From Planctomycetaceae bacterium (lineage in GTDB: Bacteria; Planctomycetota; Planctomycetia; Planctomycetales; Planctomycetaceae), in contig JAGQQP010000024.1 of the NCBI GenBank assembly GCA_020426085.1, positions 1 through 16,997 on the forward strand: DNA of 16,997 bases, written 5' to 3'. The notes beneath the pieces were generated by a model. It saw only the letters and a list, made by a program, of their open reading frames with translations, was not told the origin of the DNA and did not search any database. This document shows positions 1-7,895 of this stretch, piece by piece. The position numbers were made by a program, and so were the translations under genes. Position 1 is the first letter of the stretch, and every line of letters starts with the position of its first letter.

Positions 1-224
1 TTTCGTCTCAATAAAATCTCTTCAGCGTGTGTATCCGTATTCTGATTTTTGACTCTCATAAATCAGGCATATTACACTGGATATTCCCTGAAATGACTCA
101 ATGGTTTCCAGTCTTATTCCGCAATAGGAATAAAGTGAATAGCTTAAGCTTAAAAGATAACACATAATAATTATAGAGAAATGAGAGCAGTTCAGCGTCT
201 CTACCATGACTCAGGAATGAATCA
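1..224 (+). promoter_or_regulatory. Upstream region of the coiled-coil operon, weak sigma-70-like promoter
   Basis: No convincing gene lies here. A possible promoter is TTGACT (49-54), an 18-base spacer, then TACACT (73-78), matching 5/6 and 4/6 consensus positions. A short inverted repeat TTATTCC/GGAATAA (114-120 and 127-133, 6-base loop) follows, with no T-run, so it is not an obvious terminator. AGGA at 213-216 sits 8 bases before the ATG at 225 and sets that start. The promoter is a weak guess because AT-rich DNA yields such hexamers by chance. Confidence 0.25.
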
Positions 225-917
225 ATGACCCTTTTAAGTAAAATCCTGTTAGTACTGGTGCTTTTTGCCAGTATCGCATTTATGGGATTTGCCGCAGTCA
301 GTGCTGTTGGAGGCCCCAACTGGTCCAAAGAAAAAGATGCCTTAACTGACTATGTTTTTGAATATCAGTCTGGCGAGAATCCTACTTGGTCTGTGAAGAC
401 CAGAAGGGGAGATGAGCAACTTTCTAGTTCTCCTGTTTTGGCTAAAGTCATTGTGGCTGCACAGAAGCATAAGCTTCAACAACAAAATGAAAAGCTGGAT
501 CAGGTCACTAAAACAATTGAACCTCTCAAGAAGACGATCGCAAACTGGAAATTGATCAATGAAGTCGATGTAACTGCGATGGAAGATAAAGCAACTGACC
601 TGCAGCAGAAAATAAATCAGGTTGAACAGCAGATTAACCAGCTCGCGAATGAAGGTATTAAAATCAGTCAGCAGACTGAAGATGTGAATCAGGAAGCTTC
701 AGAACGCAGAGCAGATGTATTTCGGCTGAGAGATCAGATTGATGAAATTCGAAATGAAAGATTTCTAGCAGAACAACAACAGAAAACTCTTCAAGATTAT
801 ATTGATCGAATCCAGGGAAAAGTGCAGCGACTGCAGAGACAGAAAGAGTCGTTGGAGAAGGTTGTGCTGGTACCGGGAATCAATGTCGAAGAAAAAAAAG
901 AACTTTCTCAAAAGTAA
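225..917 (+). CDS. Membrane-anchored coiled-coil protein, function unknown
   Basis: This 230-residue protein has one N-terminal hydrophobic helix (about residues 4-27, ending near an FMGFA motif), a short polar stretch, and from about residue 75 to 215 a nearly continuous Gln/Glu/Lys-rich coiled coil with heptad-like spacing (KLDQVTK, QQINQVEQQINQLA). The hydrophobic segment probably acts as an uncleaved anchor with the coiled coil outside the cytoplasm; this is inferred. No enzyme motif is visible. The start is supported by AGGA 8 bases upstream. The next gene begins 68 bases downstream on the same strand and shares the N-terminal pattern (basic start, hydrophobic helix, FMGFA, then an Asn-Trp-Ser/Arg-containing polar turn), so the two look like diverged tandem paralogues. 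I do not recognise a named family. A structural or shape-related envelope role would fit, but nothing in the sequence proves it. Confidence 0.85.
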   Translation: MTLLSKILLVLVLFASIAFMGFAAVSAVGGPNWSKEKDALTDYVFEYQSGENPTWSVKTRRGDEQLSSSPVLAKVIVAAQKHKLQQQNEKLDQVTKTIEPLKKTIANWKLINEVDVTAMEDKATDLQQKINQVEQQINQLANEGIKISQQTEDVNQEASERRADVFRLRDQIDEIRNERFLAEQQQKTLQDYIDRIQGKVQRLQRQKESLEKVVLVPGINVEEKKELSQK

Positions 918-985
918 ACACTCAGATTCTGATCTCAGAATAAAAAATAAACTCGTTATTAAAAACAAATATCAGGAGCGATTAG

Positions 986-1858
986 ATGTCGTTTGTCGGC
1001 AAAGTACTGGTCGTCGTTCAAGTTGTACTCAGTATCTGTTTCATGGGATTCGCAGGTGCTGTATTTACAGCTCAAAACAATTGGCGCAATGAAAGTCTTA
1101 AACTTAAAGAAAATGTAGCCAGTCTGCAAAAGAGTAAGGACGAATTAGAATCAGATCTTAATAATCAGTTGACTGAGATGACTAAAAAGCTGAATCAGGC
1201 AAAGAGCGAAGCAGATACTGCAAAAGCCGAAAGCAAAGGATTACAGGCAAAGCTTAAGACTGAACAGGCAAAGGTTATTACTGTTAGTTCAGAGCGCGAC
1301 ACTTCTGTTGCCCAGGCAGAAACAACCGGTGAAGAAGCAAAATTTCGGCGCCAGGAATCAGATCGCCAACGAGTAGTGAATAAAACACTTCACGATACAG
1401 TAAATGAATTGCGTGCGAAAATTAAAAGTCTAGAAGATACCATTTTCACACAATCGATTCGTGAGAAAAACCTGGTTGCGAAACACAAAAAAGTTGTTGA
1501 TGAACTTAACTACTTAAACAAGATCGTAGCCAACCTGGGGGTTGATCCGAAAGATCCTGCTATTGCCGGGATGCAGTCTCCGCCTCCAGCTGTGGAAGGT
1601 CTGATCATCAACACGAAGAAAGACAAACGAAATGGAACTCGGTTTGTTGAAGTATCACTGGGTAGTGATGATGGACTCAGCAAAGGACATCAGCTGTTTG
1701 TATATCGTTTCGGGAATGAAGCGAATGGGAATCGACCCAAATATCTGGGTAAGATTGAACTGGTATATGTTGATCCTGATAAAGCTGTCGGGACAGTGAT
1801 AGACGCCGCTAAGAATGGTGTGATTGAGAAAGGTGACCATGTCAACTCGAAACTCTAA
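986..1858 (+). CDS. Membrane-anchored coiled-coil protein with C-terminal beta-rich domain
   Basis: The 290-residue protein has an N-terminal hydrophobic helix (about 4-30, containing FMGFA), a long charged coiled coil (about 35-180), and a C-terminal domain (about 203-290) with the pattern VEVSLGSDDGLSKGHQLFVYR, then YLGKIELVYV and GVIEKGDHV. Alternating hydrophobic strands and the final Gly-Asp turn suggest a small beta-barrel domain, loosely like those closing FlgT or MreC-type proteins; that likeness is by eye only. CAGGAG at 974-979 lies 6 bases before the ATG. It is probably co-transcribed with the paralogue upstream, and its last 20 bases overlap the start of a small membrane protein gene, suggesting translational coupling. 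The unit may form one envelope complex. Function is unknown. Confidence 0.87.
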   Translation: MSFVGKVLVVVQVVLSICFMGFAGAVFTAQNNWRNESLKLKENVASLQKSKDELESDLNNQLTEMTKKLNQAKSEADTAKAESKGLQAKLKTEQAKVITVSSERDTSVAQAETTGEEAKFRRQESDRQRVVNKTLHDTVNELRAKIKSLEDTIFTQSIREKNLVAKHKKVVDELNYLNKIVANLGVDPKDPAIAGMQSPPPAVEGLIINTKKDKRNGTRFVEVSLGSDDGLSKGHQLFVYRFGNEANGNRPKYLGKIELVYVDPDKAVGTVIDAAKNGVIEKGDHVNSKL

Positions 1859-2003
1859 ATCTAAAGGAAAAGCCGGTAGCGGTGAAGCAGCCGGTCCCAA
1901 TATCTATGTAGGGTTGCTGTTTGTTTCGCTTTCAGCATTGATTGCAGGTATTGTCTTTCTCGTGCTGGAACTTCAGACTTACAACTGGGAACTGGGGGGG
2001 TAA
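1839..2003 (+). CDS. 54-residue single-helix membrane protein overlapping the upstream gene
   Basis: An ATG at 1839 opens a 54-codon frame closed by TAA at 2001-2003. The product starts with a basic, Ser/Gly/Lys-rich tail (residues 1-19), then a strong hydrophobic helix (about 23-44: NIYVGLLFVSLSALIAG and onward), and ends in a short polar tail with NWELGG. It overlaps the final 20 bases of the upstream coiled-coil gene in another frame, and the run GAGAAAGGTG just upstream supplies a ribosome binding site inside that gene. Topology is probably N-in because of the Lys/Arg-rich start. The frame ends 31 bases before a strong terminator hairpin, as expected for the last gene of the operon. Composition (basic tail, clean helix, Shine-Dalgarno, position) argues that it is real. 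Function is unknown; a membrane partner of the two coiled-coil proteins is inferred from context. Confidence 0.72.
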   Translation: MSTRNSKSKGKAGSGEAAGPNIYVGLLFVSLSALIAGIVFLVLELQTYNWELGG

Positions 2004-2034
2004 ATTACCCCTTCCCATCTCTCTTATGATTCAA

Positions 2035-2071
2035 AAAGAGCACCGTATCTGACGCAGATACGGTGCTCTTT
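2035..2071. terminator. Bidirectional intrinsic terminator, 16-bp perfect stem
   Basis: AAAGAGCACCGTATCT (2035-2050) pairs perfectly with AGATACGGTGCTCTTT (2056-2071) around the 5-base loop GACGC. A-rich and T-rich ends flank both sides. It lies 31 bases after the plus-strand small membrane gene and 24 bases beyond the minus-strand rhodanese stop, so it can end both convergent transcripts. Confidence 0.9.
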
Positions 2072-2095
2072 GGTTTATTACCAGTAGAATCGGAG

Positions 2096-2473
2096 TTATT
2101 CCGTCTCAATTTCGTATCCAGCCGATTTCCAGCCACTGAATCCACCATCCATTGAGATTACATTGGTGTAGCCCATGGTTTGTAAATTATCGGCTGCTAA
2201 TGCCGAACGAAAGCCTCCACCACAGTAAAGAATTAAAAGTGTGGATGTATCAGGAATCAATTGCTCTATATCGCGTTCTATGATTCCCTTACCCAAGTGA
2301 ACCGCTCTGGGAATTCTTCCCTTATTAAATTCATTATCTTCCCTGACATCGATCAGAATGAATTCTTCTCCTTTGTCACGGCGTGATTTTACATCCTGCA
2401 CCGTACATTCAGGCACGCGTGACTTGGCAGAATTCACTATTTCCAGAAATCGAGGTGAGTGGTCTTTAGCCAT
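2096..2473 (-). CDS. Single-domain rhodanese-like sulfurtransferase
   Basis: The 125-residue protein is one rhodanese domain. It shows the IDVRE strand-turn (41-45), GRIPRAVHL (52-60), the active-site loop CGGGFR (84-89) with Cys84 as the persulfide-forming residue and Arg89 closing the anion pocket, and the closing pattern MDGGFSGWKSAGY (108-120). The six-residue Cys-to-Arg loop fits thiosulfate-type rhodaneses and related single-domain proteins that pass sulfane sulfur; the true substrate cannot be read from sequence. There is no signal peptide, so it is probably cytoplasmic. AAGGA lies 6 bases before the ATG. It is the last gene of a four-gene minus-strand run (62 bases after the hydrolase gene) and is followed by the shared terminator at 2035-2071. 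Confidence 0.92.
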   Translation of the reverse strand: MAKDHSPRFLEIVNSAKSRVPECTVQDVKSRRDKGEEFILIDVREDNEFNKGRIPRAVHLGKGIIERDIEQLIPDTSTLLILYCGGGFRSALAADNLQTMGYTNVISMDGGFSGWKSAGYEIETE

Positions 2474-2535
2474 ATCAGTTCCTTGTGATGGTCTGTGTGT
2501 TGGTAAAATATCATAGTACTTTTATCTGGATGAGT

Positions 2536-3351
2536 TTAGACACTCGAACAGGCGGTAAGAAACGCAGCCATCGCCTGATTTACTGATTCCGGCGCTTCCA
2601 TTGGAGCCATGTGGCCGACTTCTCTCACTTCAAAATATTTTGAATCTGGCACTTCAGTACTCATCCTTTTCATTACCTCAGGGGGAGTTAAACAATCTTC
2701 ACTCCCTACGATGAATAAAGTTGGGGTACGAATATTTTTAATTTGATTCGAGAAATCGGAACGTGCTGCCATGCCTTTCTGGCTTGCAGCAATTCCTTCA
2801 CTGCTGGTCGCTTCAATCATAGAAATCAGGTTTTCAGAAAGCTGTGCTTGTTTTTGTTGGCTGGATTCACTGAGCAGCTTTGGAATCATCGCTGTTGAAA
2901 TCGCTTCAGGGCCATGTCTGAGAACGAGGTCTGCCATCTTTAGGCGATTATTGATTCCTTCTTCAGAATCAGCATCCGCTCGAGTATCACACAGAATCAA
3001 GGCGTGTAATCGATCTGCGAAATGTTTCCAGAACTCCCAGGCGATATAGCCTCCCATGGAGAGTCCACAATAAGAAACCGGACCTTCAACTTTTAAAACC
3101 TGCAGGAGTACATTCAGATCCCGCGCATGCTGTTCCATCGTTACGATCCCATCAGTAATATCTGAATCGCCGAATCCGCGTAAATCGGGGGCAATTACAG
3201 TATAATGGGATTGAAAATACTCAATTTGTGGAAGCCACATTTGATGACTCAGGGGGAAGCCATGTACGAAGAGCAATGGAGGACCGGATCCAGCGACCAG
3301 TGCCCGCATACGAATTCCATTTACGTTCTGCTCCACAAGTTTCCGATTCAT
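2536..3351 (-). CDS. Alpha/beta hydrolase
   Basis: Starting at the ATG at 3351 the protein has 271 residues. It carries the full alpha/beta-hydrolase set: oxyanion motif HGFP (30-33), DLRGFGDSD after strand 4, nucleophile elbow GLSMGG with Ser98, acid Asp219 in GSEDCLTPP, and catalytic His247 in EVGHMAP. The family includes esterases, haloperoxidase-like enzymes, C-C hydrolases and lactonases; the cap region (about 125-195) does not let me choose. The frame stays open to a TTG at 3375, but that codon has no Shine-Dalgarno while GGA precedes the ATG, so I prefer the shorter form. No signal peptide is seen, so it should be cytoplasmic. It lies 67 bases after the thioredoxin-like gene in the same minus-strand run. 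Confidence 0.9.
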   Translation of the reverse strand: MNRKLVEQNVNGIRMRALVAGSGPPLLFVHGFPLSHQMWLPQIEYFQSHYTVIAPDLRGFGDSDITDGIVTMEQHARDLNVLLQVLKVEGPVSYCGLSMGGYIAWEFWKHFADRLHALILCDTRADADSEEGINNRLKMADLVLRHGPEAISTAMIPKLLSESSQQKQAQLSENLISMIEATSSEGIAASQKGMAARSDFSNQIKNIRTPTLFIVGSEDCLTPPEVMKRMSTEVPDSKYFEVREVGHMAPMEAPESVNQAMAAFLTACSSV

Positions 3352-3418
3352 GTTCCAGTCTTTCAGTTTGATCAATGCAGTATCGATTCAATGCTCAAGC
3401 GAAAGAAGCCACTTCTGA

Positions 3419-3997
3419 TTAGTGAGACTGCATCAATGCTCGCTGGATTCCTTCTTCCAGAGATTCGTCTGATCGTGAATCTTCATTCCAGACAATTTTT
3501 CCATCAGTTCCGATCACCCACACTTGAGGAATGAACTCTGCCTTGAATGCGAACAGAGATTCATCGGCACCATACCCATTAGGCCAGGTGATTCCTGTGT
3601 CAGATAACCATTCCTTAATCTCGGGAAGCAATTCTTCACTGTCAGAAGTGAGGCCGATAAAAGCAACATTCTGATCTTTGAATTTATTATAGACTTGAAC
3701 CATATGAGGCGCTTCCATTCGGCATGGTCCACACCAGGTAGCCCATGCATCAACGACGATGACTTTTCCGTCAAGAAAATTATCCTGATGTGGATTACCA
3801 TTTACCCATCCCTGGGCCTTCAGTGGAGGAGCTGTTTCTCCCACATTTAACAGTGGCAGATCTTGAGCAGCTTGTCGATTGCCATTTAACCTATCGTTTA
3901 GCCAGACAGTGAATAGAATCATTCCGACAAAAACAAGGAGAAGTGCAATCGTGAAATCTTTTTTCAGACTCTGATTAGACATAGTATGGTTTTCCAT
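3419..3997 (-). CDS. Membrane-anchored TlpA/ResA-like thioredoxin
   Basis: The 192-residue protein has a basic N-terminus, one membrane helix (about 15-33) and a thioredoxin-fold domain with WATWCGPC (Cys89, Cys92) and the cis-proline turn FIPQVWVIG (Pro157). The residues after CGPC (RMEAPHM) are typical of the TlpA/ResA/CcmG branch, which faces the outside of the cytoplasmic membrane and reduces disulfides, for example in cytochrome c assembly or envelope proteins. The CGPC active site is that of a general reductant. No cytochrome maturation genes are adjacent, so the client is unknown. It starts 17 bases after the carboxypeptidase stop, implying co-transcription. ATGs at 3997 and 3982 are both possible; neither has a strong ribosome binding site. 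Confidence 0.92.
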   Translation of the reverse strand: MENHTMSNQSLKKDFTIALLLVFVGMILFTVWLNDRLNGNRQAAQDLPLLNVGETAPPLKAQGWVNGNPHQDNFLDGKVIVVDAWATWCGPCRMEAPHMVQVYNKFKDQNVAFIGLTSDSEELLPEIKEWLSDTGITWPNGYGADESLFAFKAEFIPQVWVIGTDGKIVWNEDSRSDESLEEGIQRALMQSH

Positions 3998-4014
3998 CGC
4001 AATTATTTAATCGA

Positions 4015-5529
4015 TTACAGATTATAGAGCTCACTATATTTCTGTTTAAGTTGTTTCATTAAGGGTAAATGAGAAAGCGTATTTCCTGTGACAACTTCGA
4101 CTAATCGATTGGCGCGATACCGCTTACCGTGTCTATGAATATTCTGGTTAAGCCAGTTTTTGAGTGAAGAAAAATCACCAGCTTCAATCAACTGATTCAG
4201 GTCACCCAATTCATTTTCTGCTTCCTGATAGAATTGAGCCGCATACATGTTTCCCAAAGCGTAAGTGGGAAAATATCCAATCAGTCCGGCACTCCAGTGG
4301 ACATCTTGCAGGCATCCATGTGCAGGTGTGTTGGGGGTGAGATCAAAGTACTCTTTGAATTTTTCATTCCAGGCTGACTCTAAATCAACTGGTTTTAAAT
4401 CTCCCGAGATCAGAGCTTTTTCTAATTCGAAACGCAACATAATATGCAGATTGTAAGTGACCTCGTCCGCTTCGACGCGTATAAACGACGGACGGACATC
4501 ATTGATCGCGCGATAAAAATCATCGATCGCAACAGACGATAATGCTTCGGGAAACATTTCCTGCGCCGGAAGATAGAATACGTTCCAGAACGCTCGGCTA
4601 CGCCCAACCAGATTTTCCCACATCCGCGACTGCGATTCGTGAATTCCCAATGATGTTGAGTTTCCGGCTGGAGTGCCAAAAAATTCTTTTCTCAGGCCCT
4701 GCTCATAGATTCCATGTCCTGCTTCATGGAGTGTTCCAAAAAAGGCACCAGGAAAGTGGTGTTCATCATAGCGTGTCGTCAGGCGACAATCTCCAGGGCC
4801 GATACCACTGCAAAAGGGATGTGCCGCGATATCCAGACGACCGGCTTCAAAATTAAAACCAATTTTTTTTGCAGCGTTAAGACTGAACTCACGTTGTTTT
4901 TCGACAGGATAACTTCTGGTCAAGATTGAAATGTCAGGTTTCACTCCGGAATTCTGAATCTCTGCCACCAGTTTGACAAGTTCATTCCTTAAGGGGAGAA
5001 ATGCCTGTTCGATTAACTCAGAAGTCGCTCCGGGTTCATATTCGTCAAGCAAGGCGTCATAAGCCTGATTTCCTTCAAATCCGATTGCTGCAGCCTGTTC
5101 GCGCTTCAGTTCAATCATCTGTTCCAGCCAGGGTAGGAAATCGTCAAACCTGTTTTGCTTCCGTGCCGACACCCACGCATGGTGAGATAGTGTTCCAACT
5201 CTGGAAAGTTCTTCCACCAGGCGACGCGGGAGTTTTGTCATGCGATCATACTCATGACGCGATTCTCTGATATTAGCCTGTTCGTAGGAATCTTCGTCCC
5301 ATGCAGAATTTGACTCCAGTTCTTCCAGCAGATCGCCAATTTCAGTATTGGTAGACTGCTCATGAACCAGGCCTGCCATTAAAGCAAGCTGATTGGCACG
5401 GTGTTCAGCGCCTTCCGGTGGCAGACATGTCTGCTCATCCCACTCCAGTACAGCCGAGCAGGACGCCAGTAATGAAGCTTGTTTGAGTCTGATAAGAAGT
5501 TGCTCATATGCTTGAGTAGAAGTGTTCAT
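4015..5529 (-). CDS. M32 family metallocarboxypeptidase (Taq carboxypeptidase type)
   Basis: At 504 residues this matches the usual M32 length of about 500. All hallmark motifs are present: HPF (237-239), DCRLTTRY (247-254), zinc site HEAGH (His268, Glu269, His272), HESQSR (297-302) with Glu298 as likely third zinc ligand, IRVEADEVTYNLHI (350-363), and GCLQDVHW (405-412). The family removes C-terminal residues from peptides with broad specificity, uses one zinc (or cobalt) ion, and is cytoplasmic; no signal peptide is seen. It is the first gene of the minus-strand run that continues with the thioredoxin-like, hydrolase and rhodanese genes. No clear Shine-Dalgarno precedes the ATG at 5529. The 118 bases upstream, shared with the end of the toroid gene, must hold its promoter; I see no convincing -35/-10 pair. 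Confidence 0.95.
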   Translation of the reverse strand: MNTSTQAYEQLLIRLKQASLLASCSAVLEWDEQTCLPPEGAEHRANQLALMAGLVHEQSTNTEIGDLLEELESNSAWDEDSYEQANIRESRHEYDRMTKLPRRLVEELSRVGTLSHHAWVSARKQNRFDDFLPWLEQMIELKREQAAAIGFEGNQAYDALLDEYEPGATSELIEQAFLPLRNELVKLVAEIQNSGVKPDISILTRSYPVEKQREFSLNAAKKIGFNFEAGRLDIAAHPFCSGIGPGDCRLTTRYDEHHFPGAFFGTLHEAGHGIYEQGLRKEFFGTPAGNSTSLGIHESQSRMWENLVGRSRAFWNVFYLPAQEMFPEALSSVAIDDFYRAINDVRPSFIRVEADEVTYNLHIMLRFELEKALISGDLKPVDLESAWNEKFKEYFDLTPNTPAHGCLQDVHWSAGLIGYFPTYALGNMYAAQFYQEAENELGDLNQLIEAGDFSSLKNWLNQNIHRHGKRYRANRLVEVVTGNTLSHLPLMKQLKQKYSELYNL

Positions 5530-5647
5530 TGAGTAATATTTTCTGCCGATAAGTGTTACATTTTGGTTTATAATTTGAATTTGCTGAGGTCAGCTTGTGA
5601 ATACCGCATTCCAAAATTGATTAAATACAATCAGGCGATTTATAAGT

Positions 5648-7894
5648 TCAATCAGGAGAGCTATCATCATAGCGTCCACCCATCTGGTAGAGTGGTAAAA
5701 ACCGATAGTAGACTTCCAGGCAAAGTGTGCTCAAGGTTGTAGAATAAAGTCGTCCACCATAGGGGCCCCAGGGTGGGCGGGGATCCCAGCTTCCCGCATT
5801 TTCGCCTTGAGTGATTTGCTCTGAAATTAAGAGTTCTCTCAAGTCTTCATTCCATTCCCGCCATGGGTTTCCACCATACTGATACATGGCCAGAGTTCCA
5901 TAGTACCAGTAGTAAAGGTTGTGTTCGGAACGACGCGGTGGCCGTTCAGAAATAAACTGTACGGCTTCACGGCACGCAGGATTATCTCTACGGATACCCA
6001 GCATCTGCTTACAGAACAGGGATTCTGCTGTCATCGCCGGAGTAGGGAGAGTTGCTGGTTCAACCAGGCGGTAGGTGGCTAAACCATCATTCTTACCCAT
6101 ACTGCGATCTTTGAGAAATTTAACCATCAGCTGTTTGGTATCAGAGGGAATCGGAATACCCGCAATTTCAGCACTCTTCAAAGCCATCAGTTGCCAGCCA
6201 AACATACTCATATCGCTTTTTTGCCCTTTGACATATCGCCAGCCACCATCATACGGGTTTTGATTTTCAACAATATAAGCAACTGCCCGTGCGACGCTTT
6301 CGCGCAACTGCGGATTTGATTTTGGATCGTTTTGTAAACCATATGCTTCTGCCAGCGCGTATGTCGCCATTGCATGTGAGTACATCCGGGCATAATGAGT
6401 TGCCTCTCCGCCCAGGAAACCGTTGGAATTCTGCTGTTTTATCATCCACTGAATAGCGCGATTCAAATTGTCTGCATACAGGCCTTCTTCCTGTGTGTAC
6501 CCTGCACCTAAAAAAGCCAGTATTGAGAGAGCTGTCAGGCCTGCATCAGCCTGCACTCCTGCATTACGTCGATCAATTCCCTGTTCATCAATTTTAACTT
6601 TACCAGCACCAAACCGATCGGCATCCCAGTAGCCCCCACGTTCCTGGTGATTGGCCAGCCACTTCAAACTCGATTCAACCGCCCGCTCTGATTCTTCCGT
6701 GCCTCCGAACTTTTGAGCAATTTCTTTTCTCTTTGAGAGATTCCTTAGTCTGTACGTCGCTGGAATATTTGCCTTGGTCCGATGGGAAACTGCATCAAAG
6801 TTCGGACGAAATGCATTGGGTTGAGGTCCATTCCGATTCATAGTGAGGGGTAACGAACTTCTTTCTGCAAGTAAGCGATCAGAGTCCGGGTTCGCTTTAC
6901 CTGCTGGTGTTTCTGGTGCAGAACGTTGAACGGTCCCATCGGATACTGATCGCATCGTCCTAGATTTTCTTCTGGCAAAACGGGGTTCTGTTGGTGCTAC
7001 GTTTGAATTTGTTTCACTGGGTTCTGTAGTTTCCACACCAGTTGTATTTAATTTAAGATTTGAGGGTGCAGGACCAGTTCTCTTCGACAGCATCGAATCA
7101 GCTGCATTTCGTTCTAAAGCCGATTGTGGATCTGTTTGGGCATTCAAGGCCAATGTTTTTTTCTGATCACTAAATGAGGGTTGGATGCGATCCACGGCCC
7201 CTGGACTTGATTGACGTTCCAGTTGTTGATTGAACTGTCCACTTCGAACCATTTTACTACGACTGTTTGATGTCGAAGGTACCGAGACTTCTGAGCGTGA
7301 TTCAGCAGTCGTATCTGTAATTTCCAGAGGCGCTTGAGACTGGATGCGTTTCTGACTGACGCTTTCAATGTTTACTTTCGATGGAGTAACTGGAAAGTCA
7401 GACTTCGAAACTACATCCGGCATGGGCATTTCTGAAATTTCCTGTGGCTGTTCTTTTTCTGGTGGAGCAGACAAGGGAGTGAATTCTGGCCGACTCAGAT
7501 CAATGCGAGATAATTCCTGTTTTTGGGGAGGAGTCAATTTTTCCCAGACAGGTGAATTACCTGATTGCTCATGTTTTATAGTTTCTGTACTTTCTGCAAG
7601 ATTGACTGTGATATCATTTTTTTCCTGAATCGGTTCTGTTTTAGCGAGTGATTTTGGAGCCTGCTCCGGCCAGAAGGTTACGACTCCAAGAGATAATGAT
7701 AAATGAACGATAATTGAGAATAATAGCGCTTTCGACGATGCATTTCGATCACCCCAGCGCGTGACCAGCATCGAGAGTAGATGTATTGATGCGAAGACCG
7801 CAGCTAAAATCAAAAATCCCCACAGAATCTGATCGAAGGTAATGTCCCGACCAGCCAGGATCTTTTCAATCAAATTATGAATGCGATTATTCAT
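5648..7894 (-). CDS. Two-helix membrane protein with TonB-like helix, disordered linker and C-terminal terpene-cyclase-like toroid
   Basis: The 748-residue protein has three parts. Residues 22-44 and 56-75 are membrane helices joined by a basic loop (Arg46, Arg50, Lys55), which by the positive-inside rule is cytoplasmic, sending the rest to the periplasm. The second helix contains Ser60-x3-His64, the spacing conserved in TonB and TolA helices. About 76-390 is Ser/Pro/Thr/Gln-rich and probably disordered. About 395-748 is alpha-helical with repeated Gly/Trp turns (GGYWD, NGFLGG, DGGWRYVKGQ, GSWDPRPPWGPYGG), as in the alpha/alpha toroids of squalene/hopene cyclases and prenyltransferase beta subunits. 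The cyclase DxDD acid motif is not seen, so catalysis is doubtful and peptide or ligand binding is possible. Its ATG lies one base past the exbD stop, so the two are translationally coupled. Cyclase-like annotation would be misleading without experimental support. Confidence 0.85.
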   Translation of the reverse strand: MNNRIHNLIEKILAGRDITFDQILWGFLILAAVFASIHLLSMLVTRWGDRNASSKALLFSIIVHLSLSLGVVTFWPEQAPKSLAKTEPIQEKNDITVNLAESTETIKHEQSGNSPVWEKLTPPQKQELSRIDLSRPEFTPLSAPPEKEQPQEISEMPMPDVVSKSDFPVTPSKVNIESVSQKRIQSQAPLEITDTTAESRSEVSVPSTSNSRSKMVRSGQFNQQLERQSSPGAVDRIQPSFSDQKKTLALNAQTDPQSALERNAADSMLSKRTGPAPSNLKLNTTGVETTEPSETNSNVAPTEPRFARRKSRTMRSVSDGTVQRSAPETPAGKANPDSDRLLAERSSLPLTMNRNGPQPNAFRPNFDAVSHRTKANIPATYRLRNLSKRKEIAQKFGGTEESERAVESSLKWLANHQERGGYWDADRFGAGKVKIDEQGIDRRNAGVQADAGLTALSILAFLGAGYTQEEGLYADNLNRAIQWMIKQQNSNGFLGGEATHYARMYSHAMATYALAEAYGLQNDPKSNPQLRESVARAVAYIVENQNPYDGGWRYVKGQKSDMSMFGWQLMALKSAEIAGIPIPSDTKQLMVKFLKDRSMGKNDGLATYRLVEPATLPTPAMTAESLFCKQMLGIRRDNPACREAVQFISERPPRRSEHNLYYWYYGTLAMYQYGGNPWREWNEDLRELLISEQITQGENAGSWDPRPPWGPYGGRLYSTTLSTLCLEVYYRFLPLYQMGGRYDDSSPD

Positions 7895-7895
7895 G

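Noticed and set aside
217..228. Three-codon frame ATG AAT CAA TGA overlapping the start of the gene at 225
   Set aside because: Could be a coupling minicistron, but a chance ATG upstream in AT-rich DNA is more likely.
928..939. 12-base TCTGATCTCAGA here and again at 8329-8340, both intergenic
   Set aside because: A shared 12-mer is expected several times by chance in 17 kb, and the hairpin loop would be only two bases.
3352..3375. TTG start for the alpha/beta hydrolase
   Set aside because: No Shine-Dalgarno before it, and the ATG at 3351 suffices for the whole domain.
2096..5529. The carboxypeptidase/thioredoxin/hydrolase/rhodanese run as a novel pathway
   Set aside because: All four are common stand-alone families; adjacency alone does not show a shared substrate.
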